NCBI RefSeq assembly: GCF_000009365.1
Contig: NC_008260.1
Coordinates: forward strand, 841,501 to 905,500
Reading direction: 5' to 3'
From: Alcanivorax borkumensis SK2
GTDB taxonomy: Bacteria; Pseudomonadota; Gammaproteobacteria; Pseudomonadales; Alcanivoracaceae
Length of the DNA: 64,000 bases
A program made the translations under genes and the position numbers. The notes under the pieces are model-generated. The model was not told the origin of the DNA and did not search any database. It saw only the letters and a program-made list of their open reading frames with translations. How positions within the stretch are numbered: position 1 is the first letter of the stretch; each line of letters opens with the position of its first letter. Positions 58,265 through 64,000 of the stretch are shown piece after piece.

Positions 58265-59347
58265 ATGCCTTTTCGTGACCGTTACACCGGCTTGATCAAC
58301 CGCTACCGTGACCACCTGCCGGTGAATGATGACACGCCGATCATCAGCTTGGGTGAGGGGAATACCCCGCTAATTCGCCTGAAGAATATTCCCAAGTTGT
58401 TGGGCAAGGACGTGGATATCTACGTCAAATACGAAGGTCTTAATCCCACGGGATCTTTTAAGGACCGTGGTATGACCATGGCGGTGACCAAGGCCGTGGA
58501 AGAGGGCAGTAATGCCATCATCTGTGCTTCCACCGGGAACACTTCTGCAGCCGCTGCAGCCTATGCAGCTCGTGCGGGCATTACTGCTTTCGTACTGATT
58601 CCGGAAGGCAAGATTGCCATGGGCAAGCTGGCTCAGGCGATGATGTATGGTGCCGTGATCATGCAGATCCGTGGCAATTTCGATCAGGGTATGGAGTTGG
58701 TTAAACAGGTGGCTGACAAGGCGCCGGTGACCATCGTGAACTCGGTAAACCCGTATCGTCTGCAAGGCCAGAAGTCTGCTGCCTTCGAAATTGTGGAAGA
58801 ACTGGGGCGCGCGCCAGACTACCACTGCCTGCCTGTGGGCAATGCAGGTAATATTACTGCACATTGGATGGGCTACAGCGAATACCACAAATCAGGCATC
58901 GTAAATGCGGCGCCGAAGATGGTTGGTTATCAGGCTGAAGGTTCTGCGCCCTTTATGCGTGGCGAGCGGGTTGAGGATCCGGAAACGGTAGCAACCGCTA
59001 TTCGTATCGGTAACCCGCAGTCCTGGGACAAGGCCTGGAAGCTACAGGAAGAGTCTAAAGGTTGGTTCGACGAGCTGAGTGATCACGAGATTTTGACGGC
59101 ACAGAAATTGCTGGCAGAAAAAGAAGGCATTTTCTGTGAGCCTGCTTCCGCCGCGTCAATCGGTGGTGCCATGCGAGATATTCAATCTGGCAAGATTCCG
59201 GAAGGCTCTACCATCGTTTGCACGTTGACAGGCAATGGTTTGAAAGACCCTGACACGGCCATTGCTCAGTGTCAGGACAGTCGCATGGTGACCATTGATG
59301 CGGATCTGGATGCGGTGAAAGGCGCAATTCTGTCAAACATGTCTTAA
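58265..59347 (+). CDS. thrC: Threonine synthase
   Basis: The 360-residue PLP enzyme converts O-phosphohomoserine to threonine. The PLP Lys is in [20 protein letters not shown] (about 61) and the phosphate loop in [18 protein letters not shown] (about 190). The length and sequence are those of the short, plant-unlike bacterial ThrC2 form rather than the E. coli 428-residue type. It is 134 nt after hom and ends in a terminator. Confidence 0.96.
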   Translation: MPFRDRYTGLINRYRDHLPVNDDTPIISLGEGNTPLIRLKNIPKLLGKDVDIYVKYEGLNPTGSFKDRGMTMAVTKAVEEGSNAIICASTGNTSAAAAAYAARAGITAFVLIPEGKIAMGKLAQAMMYGAVIMQIRGNFDQGMELVKQVADKAPVTIVNSVNPYRLQGQKSAAFEIVEELGRAPDYHCLPVGNAGNITAHWMGYSEYHKSGIVNAAPKMVGYQAEGSAPFMRGERVEDPETVATAIRIGNPQSWDKAWKLQEESKGWFDELSDHEILTAQKLLAEKEGIFCEPASAASIGGAMRDIQSGKIPEGSTIVCTLTGNGLKDPDTAIAQCQDSRMVTIDADLDAVKGAILSNMS

Positions 59348-59364
59348 GCTTGTGGACATAAAAA

Positions 59365-59390
59365 GACGGAGCCATTGGCTCCGTTTTTTT
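59365..59390 (+). terminator. Intrinsic terminator after thrC
   Basis: ACGGAGCC (59366-59373) and GGCTCCGT (59377-59384) form an 8-bp stem with an ATT loop and a run of seven T. Confidence 0.9.
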
Positions 59391-59964
59391 ATGGATACGG
59401 GCGGGCCGGACTGGCGCCACCGGATGCGGGTGCTAAAAGCGGGTGCTTACGCAGTGTGGTACCATGCGCGTTCTTTTGTGGCGAAAGGAACGGCGACCCG
59501 GTGTCGAGATTATTGAAACCACCTACGTGTAATACCTCCTCTCTGGGCTGACTGTGCCCATCTTTGGCTGGACTTTGTTCCTGCCCCCCTGACCAAATCT
59601 AATAGCCCATTTTGTGCGTGCCACTGCATCGTTACAGAGAGGCTTTGACATTGGTTGACCACCATCTAGTCTGTTTAAAACGACCAAGAAGGGAGAGACT
59701 GATGAAAACATCGTTATTGGCAACGCCAAGTGTCATTGGGCCGGCGTATGGCTTCATCGTTAGCGCCTCTGGGCAGAGGGTTAGCGCAGGTTTATATTTT
59801 TGACGATCTGATAAAGCTGCGACTCGCAGGGTCGCTTCGCGTTCAGATGATGTTTGGCTGTGAGGCTATAGAGGAGATCAACTCGGTTTCCTCGCATCGT
59901 CCGAGCCGACTGGCTGCAAGGCAGGTAATCTGCCCCTCGAAGCAAGACGGAATACGGAGCTTAG
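59391..59964. other. 574-bp region upstream of the BCCT gene
   Basis: No normal gene is supported. The stretch probably holds the promoter and leader of the osmolyte transporter. One short frame at 59702-59803 has a ribosome-binding site and is listed separately with low confidence. Confidence 0.5.
59702..59803 (+). CDS. Possible 33-residue peptide
   Basis: AAGAAGGGAGAG precedes an ATG opening a 33-codon frame that starts MKTSLLATPSVIGPAYGFIV and ends SAGLYF. I recognise no family. The good ribosome-binding site is the only support; it may be a leader peptide, a decayed gene or chance. Confidence 0.2.
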   Translation: MKTSLLATPSVIGPAYGFIVSASGQRVSAGLYF

Positions 59965-61533
59965 ATGAAAATTAATTACGAGACCGACTATGACGTCGGC
60001 CAAGATAACGTGCAGGTCATGGGAATGGACATGCACAATCCTGTCTTCTTTATCAGTGCATTACTGATTCTTACTTTTGTGATTGGCACATTAATTTTCC
60101 CTGAACAAGCTAACGCTTTGCTAAATGGCTCCAAAGGCTGGGTTATTGAGCACTTTGACTGGTTATTCATGGTGAGCGGGAATGTCTTCGTTTTATTTTG
60201 CGTGATGTTGGCGGTACTGCCGTTGGGGAAAATTCGCCTCGGTGGGCAAAATGCCAAGCCGGAATTCTCTACTCTGTCCTGGTTTGCCATGTTGTTCGCA
60301 GCAGGGATGGGCATTGGCCTGATGTTCTGGAGCGTGGCGGAACCGGTAGCCTATCTTAATGGGCAATGGTACGGCACGCCGTTGGCGGTGGAAGCCGGCT
60401 CAGAAGAGGCCCGGCATATGGCGATGGGCGCTACCATGTACCATTGGGGTCTGCACCCTTGGGCAATTTACGCTGTAGTGGCATTGTCGCTGGCCTTTTT
60501 CTCCTACAATAAAGGAATGCCGCTGACTATCCGATCGGCTTTTTACCCCTTGCTGGGTGAGCGCTGCTGGGGCTGGCCGGGGCATATCATCGATATTCTT
60601 GCTGTGCTGGCGACGATCTTTGGTCTGGCCACGTCACTGGGGCTGGGTGCTCAACAGGCTTCCGGTGGCTTGCACTTCCTGTTTGACACGCCCAACGCCA
60701 TTAACGTACAGATCGGCATCATTGTCGGTGTTACCGCTGTTGCGGTGCTATCGGTGATCCGTGGCTTGGATGGTGGTGTGAAAGTGCTCAGTAATATCAA
60801 CATGAGCCTGGCCGTTTTCCTTCTGCTATTTGTGATTATCGCGGGTCCCACCGCGTTGATTCTCACGGGTTTTGGCACCACGGCGGTGGATTACATCAGT
60901 AATATTATTCCTCTGAGTACTTGGTTTGGCCGTGAAGACGGGGAATGGATGCACGGCTGGACCGTCTTCTACTGGGCGTGGTGGATTTCCTGGTCGCCGT
61001 TTGTGGGGATGTTTATTGCGCGTATTTCCAAAGGCCGTACCGTGCGAGAATTCATTGTGGCAGTGTTGCTGGTTCCCACAGTGATCACCATTATCTGGAT
61101 GACCGCGTTCGGTGCCACTGGGCTGGAGCAATCCATCAATGGCGTGGGTGAATTGGCAAATGGGGTGGGTGATGCCTCCCTGGCCATGTTCCAGATGCTG
61201 GCTCACTTGCCGTGGACGGGGATTATTTCCTTCTTGGGTATTGCGCTGGTGCTAGTGTTCTTCGTGACTTCGTCTGATTCGGGGTCTCTGGTGATTGATT
61301 CAATTACCGCTGGCGGCAAGCTCGATGCCCCGGTTCCTCAGCGTATTTTCTGGGCTGTAATGGAAGGGGTGATCGCTGGCGTGTTGCTGTACGGTGGCGG
61401 TAAAGAAGCGCTCAAGGCTCTGCAATCCGGTGCGGTCACTACGGGCCTGCCGTTTACCATTGTATTGTTGTTTATGTGTGTGAGCCTGTTTATGGCCTTA
61501 TCGGCAGAACGTAAGCGCCTGAAACTGGCTTGA
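59965..61533 (+). CDS. BCCT-family osmolyte transporter
   Basis: The 522-residue protein has about twelve membrane segments and the BCCT signatures FAAGMGIGLMFWSVAEPVAYL (about 110-130), YHWGLHPWAIYAVVALSLAFFSYNKG and WTVFYWAWWISWSPFVGMFIARISKGRTVREF (about 332-362). It imports betaine, choline, carnitine or ectoine-like solutes by ion or proton symport; the exact substrate is not readable. GGAGC precedes the ATG. It is a single transcription unit closed by a terminator. Confidence 0.95.
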   Translation: MKINYETDYDVGQDNVQVMGMDMHNPVFFISALLILTFVIGTLIFPEQANALLNGSKGWVIEHFDWLFMVSGNVFVLFCVMLAVLPLGKIRLGGQNAKPEFSTLSWFAMLFAAGMGIGLMFWSVAEPVAYLNGQWYGTPLAVEAGSEEARHMAMGATMYHWGLHPWAIYAVVALSLAFFSYNKGMPLTIRSAFYPLLGERCWGWPGHIIDILAVLATIFGLATSLGLGAQQASGGLHFLFDTPNAINVQIGIIVGVTAVAVLSVIRGLDGGVKVLSNINMSLAVFLLLFVIIAGPTALILTGFGTTAVDYISNIIPLSTWFGREDGEWMHGWTVFYWAWWISWSPFVGMFIARISKGRTVREFIVAVLLVPTVITIIWMTAFGATGLEQSINGVGELANGVGDASLAMFQMLAHLPWTGIISFLGIALVLVFFVTSSDSGSLVIDSITAGGKLDAPVPQRIFWAVMEGVIAGVLLYGGGKEALKALQSGAVTTGLPFTIVLLFMCVSLFMALSAERKRLKLA

Positions 61534-61552
61534 TCTACATTCTGTGATTGAT

Positions 61553-61581
61553 AAAAATGCCCGCGTTATGCGGGCATTTTT
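61553..61581 (+). terminator. Intrinsic terminator after the BCCT gene
   Basis: AAAAATGCCCGC and GCGGGCATTTTT form a perfect 12-bp stem with a GTTAT loop and a T-run. Confidence 0.92.
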
Positions 61582-61774
61582 ATGTCGCTTAGCGGCTGCA
61601 ACCTGGTATCAACCGGCCGTTTTTTCAAACGGCGTTGGGTGATCGTATGGAAACTAGGTGCACAGTGTGGAGGCCTGTATTTCCAGAATCAGCAGGATAT
61701 GCCCGTAGTGGAATAAAAGCGCGCTCTGCTCCACGCAGCACGTGCGACGGTAAAAACAGCAGGGGCGTGATATG

Positions 61775-63007
61775 TCAGGCTCGGCGCAGCCGAGTATGCC
61801 GGTTGATGGTGTGCTGTAAGCCGAGCAGGGCGGGCAAGTGGGGGCCGATTATCCCTTTGCCGGTGGTCAGCAGGGCGCCGCTTAGATCGCGTTGTGGATC
61901 GGCCCAACAGTAGATGCTGATAAAGCCCAAATGCCCGAAGGCTTCCGGGGCACCGGGCCCGAACATGCTCATGCCCCGGTTGCCGAGCATGAAGCCGCTG
62001 GAGAAATTCAGTGGCAGCATCAGGGTGCGGTCGAAGCGAGGCCGGTGGTAGGCAGGCTCCAGTGCACGGGCAACGGTTTCTGGCTGGAAGATCTGTTGGT
62101 CACCATAGCGGCCATTGTTGAGCAACATCTGGAAAAAACGGCTGGCCTCTTCTGCGGTGGCGTAGAGGTTGCCTGCGGGCACGATCACCTCTTGAAAACG
62201 ATCATCGTTGGTGACCTCCACCACTTCATCAATGCTGCCGCCCACAGCATAATTGAGAAACAGATCGACCAGTTTCAACGGCACCCCAGTGGATACATCT
62301 ACCGCACGTTCTTCGCCGGTCTTGCCGAAGGTAAAGTATTTCATTCCCATGGGTTGGCGGATGACCCGGTCCAGGGTGGCATTCAGGGATTCGCCGGTTA
62401 CCGCTTCAACCACGGCGCCAAGAATGAAGCCTGCGGTAATGGCATGGTAAGCCTGCGTATTGAGGCCGCTGGGCTTGGCGGCACAGAGAATGTCGATTAT
62501 TTCCTGCGGCCGGTAGAGGATGTCTGTTTCCAGCGGCTCTTGGGGGCGTGGAATGCCGGCTTGATGGGTAAGCAGATGGCGCAGGGTTGTCCGGCCCTTG
62601 CCGTTCTGGCCGTAGGCGGGCAGATAGCGGGTTACCTTATCATCTAGACTGATCTGGCCCTGTTCTACTAGATGGTGCAGCAGCATAGCGCTAACCACCT
62701 TGGAGGCAGAGAACAGGCACACGGGAGTATCTGGTGTCATGATGCGTTGCGCCTGTGGGTCTGCATAGCCGATGCTGCGATTAAGCATGAGCTCGCCGTG
62801 GCGACGCAGGCACAGGCTGATCGCTGGGCTCATGCCGCTGCGATACAGTTTGCGGGTGGCACGCCAGATAGCCTCAACCTGTTCGGAGCCCATGCCCGTT
62901 TTGCTCAGTGGCGCTTCATCACCGTGCAGGGTTAGTTCATCAAGGCTGCGGGGAATAGGGTTGCCATGCTTACTGATCAGGCGGCGTACACGCGGGCGAA
63001 GGGCCAT
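61775..63007 (-). CDS. Serine hydrolase of the beta-lactamase/EstB family
   Basis: The 410-residue protein carries SxxK in VCLFSASKVVSAMLLHHLVEQG (about 105). A Tyr motif is likely in the TQAYHAITAGFILGAVVEAVTG region (about 188-209). TLRHLLTHQAGIPRPQEPL is typical of class C beta-lactamase-like esterases. It probably cleaves esters of lipids or small molecules. No signal peptide is seen, so it is likely cytoplasmic. The ATG at 63007 is preferred over an upstream TTG. Confidence 0.88.
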   Translation of the reverse strand: MALRPRVRRLISKHGNPIPRSLDELTLHGDEAPLSKTGMGSEQVEAIWRATRKLYRSGMSPAISLCLRRHGELMLNRSIGYADPQAQRIMTPDTPVCLFSASKVVSAMLLHHLVEQGQISLDDKVTRYLPAYGQNGKGRTTLRHLLTHQAGIPRPQEPLETDILYRPQEIIDILCAAKPSGLNTQAYHAITAGFILGAVVEAVTGESLNATLDRVIRQPMGMKYFTFGKTGEERAVDVSTGVPLKLVDLFLNYAVGGSIDEVVEVTNDDRFQEVIVPAGNLYATAEEASRFFQMLLNNGRYGDQQIFQPETVARALEPAYHRPRFDRTLMLPLNFSSGFMLGNRGMSMFGPGAPEAFGHLGFISIYCWADPQRDLSGALLTTGKGIIGPHLPALLGLQHTINRHTRLRRA

Positions 63008-63293
63008 AATTGTCTCGCTAAAAGGGTCGTACAAGGAGTATGCAGGCGGCGATAGTAGAGGCCGACGCTATATTTATTGTGAAAGTACGACATTGTCCAT
63101 GATCGTTGGGGCACTGCAATGGCTGCCTGCGCCATCTGATTGGCGTTAAATCACAACAAATTGACCCGTTGAAACCTGTCTACTGCGTTACAATGAAACG
63201 TAGTGTTTATTACGCTGCTGTTGGCTACAACGATGAGCGCCCTCGCTGTGGCGCGATAACTTATTAGAACAAAAGCTCTTAACAGGAGGCCCC

Positions 63294-63611
63294 ATGGAGA
63301 CCATCAAGCAATCCAATTTTCAGAGCTTTGCGGAGTTTTATCCCTATTACCTGCAGGAGCATGGCAACCCTACCTGCCGCCGGCTGCACTTTTTCGGCAC
63401 CCTGGGGCTGTTCGGTGTGCTGGCCGGTGTGTTGATGACCGGCAACCTGTGGGGGCTATTGCTGTTACCGATAGTGGGCTATGGCTTTGCTTGGGTGGGA
63501 CATTATGTTTTTGAAAAAAACCGCCCAGCCACGTTCAAGCACCCTTGGTACAGCCTTGCGGGTGATTTCGTCATGTTCAAAGATATTCTCACCGGGCGGA
63601 TTGAGTGGTAG
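63294..63611 (+). CDS. Mpo1/DUF962-family membrane protein
   Basis: The 105-residue protein reads FAEFYPYYLQEHGNPTCRRLHFFGTLG and later VGYGFAWVGHYVFEKNRPATFKHPWYSLAGDF. These match the DUF962 family with yeast Mpo1, a dioxygenase in fatty-acid alpha-oxidation; His residues (EHGNP, RLHFFG, GHYVFE, HPWYS) could bind iron. Two hydrophobic helices are visible. AGGAGG precedes the ATG. Confidence 0.9.
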   Translation: METIKQSNFQSFAEFYPYYLQEHGNPTCRRLHFFGTLGLFGVLAGVLMTGNLWGLLLLPIVGYGFAWVGHYVFEKNRPATFKHPWYSLAGDFVMFKDILTGRIEW

Positions 63612-63660
63612 AGGGCGTAACCACAGGCAACAGGCTGGACGCTCGCCCGAGGAAAGCAGA

Positions 63661-64000
63661 ATGACGGCGGTTGGATATTTTCGGCCCGGTGAATCGTCGG
63701 CCAAGGATAGTGAGCTGCCGGATCTGGATTGTCGGGAAAATATTGATGCCATGGTCCACGGGTTTTATCAGCGCTTGCTGAATGATCCAGTCATGGCGCC
63801 GGTATTTTTGGCGGTGGCGGGTATCGACCTGCAGCAGCACCTGCCGACCATCTGCCAGTACTGGTACAAAATGCTACTCGGTGAACAGGGTTATCAGCGG
63901 CACATGATGGCCAAGCATCGGGCGCTGGATGATCGTGAGCCGCTGACCGGGGAGCATCACGAACGGTGGCTGGGGCATTTTATGGCGAACCTGGACGGCA
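63661..64000 (+). CDS. Group III truncated haemoglobin-like protein (partial)
   Basis: The gene runs off the window edge; 113 codons are visible. They read FYQRLLNDPVMAPVFLAVAGIDLQQHLPTICQYWYKMLLG, then HRALDDREPLTGEHHERWLGHF. This is the group III truncated globin pattern, with the proximal His probably in the MMAKHRAL region. The first 25 residues (MTAVGYFRPGESSAKDSELP) are an extension. It starts 49 nt after the Mpo1-like gene, possibly in one unit. Ligand role (O2 or NO) is unknown. Confidence 0.85.
   Translation, partial: MTAVGYFRPGESSAKDSELPDLDCRENIDAMVHGFYQRLLNDPVMAPVFLAVAGIDLQQHLPTICQYWYKMLLGEQGYQRHMMAKHRALDDREPLTGEHHERWLGHFMANLDG

Noticed and set aside
61892..62647. 251-codon forward frame over the serine hydrolase
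   Set aside because: Antisense to a gene with clear SxxK motifs; no ribosome-binding site or family match.

Overview
The window is a stretch of bacterial chromosome, dense with housekeeping genes and largely collinear with the chromosomes of Pseudomonas and its marine relatives (ruvABC-tol-pal-queEC; bepA-tusA-perM-bcp-gcvR-dapA-bamC-purC; ffh-rpsP-rimM-trmD-rplS; xerD-dsbC-hom-thrC). Gene content, moderate GC and protein sequences point to a gammaproteobacterium of the Alcanivorax/Oceanospirillales type. The genus is an inference from remembered resemblance, not from a search. No insertion sequence, prophage, CRISPR array or rRNA operon was seen.

Layout. 0.1-3 kb: reverse-strand methyltransferase, a secreted protein of unknown function, a PA4642-like small protein and an HU-like protein. 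3.4-15 kb: aspS, yebC, ruvCAB, the Tol-Pal envelope system with ybgC and cpoB, then queE/queC for queuosine. 15.2-22.8 kb: tRNA-Lys, a lone DUF2493 gene, then a six-gene operon (DUF523/DUF1722 protein, MerR-type regulator, photolyase, FAD oxidoreductase, DUF1365, Cfa-like methyltransferase) behind a 30-bp dyad. This resembles a light/singlet-oxygen response operon under a class II LitR-like regulator. 22.9-31.7 kb: nadA, bepA, a TusA-like gene, an AI-2E family permease, bcp, gcvR, dapA, bamC, a metallo-hydrolase, purC and a small lipoprotein.

31.7-32.5 kb is the most unusual non-coding stretch. It holds a hairpin made of a Shine-Dalgarno sequence and its complement in front of two tiny overlapping ORFs, then an AT-rich block followed by three clustered DnaA boxes. 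32.5-42.6 kb: HD-domain protein, GntR regulator, tRNA-Val, mltF and purL (a perfect Crp-type site lies between these two), a possible gene remnant, a thioesterase, a YqfO-like protein and a Nudix hydrolase. 42.7-44 kb: a CsgD-like LuxR regulator with a Crp-like site upstream, facing a small exported protein with two curlin-like repeats.

44.3-59.4 kb: CoA pyrophosphatase, gamma-carbonic anhydrase, DUF1289, RssA-like patatin, CorB-like transporter, YpjD, ffh and the rpsP operon, a GlsB protein, then xerD, dsbC (predicted lipoprotein), alaC, hom and thrC. 59.4-64 kb: a BCCT osmolyte transporter, a serine hydrolase, an Mpo1-like protein and the start of a group III truncated globin cut by the window edge.

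A recurring structural theme is gene-boundary inverted repeats with 9-15 bp arms and no U-tract, alongside ordinary intrinsic terminators.
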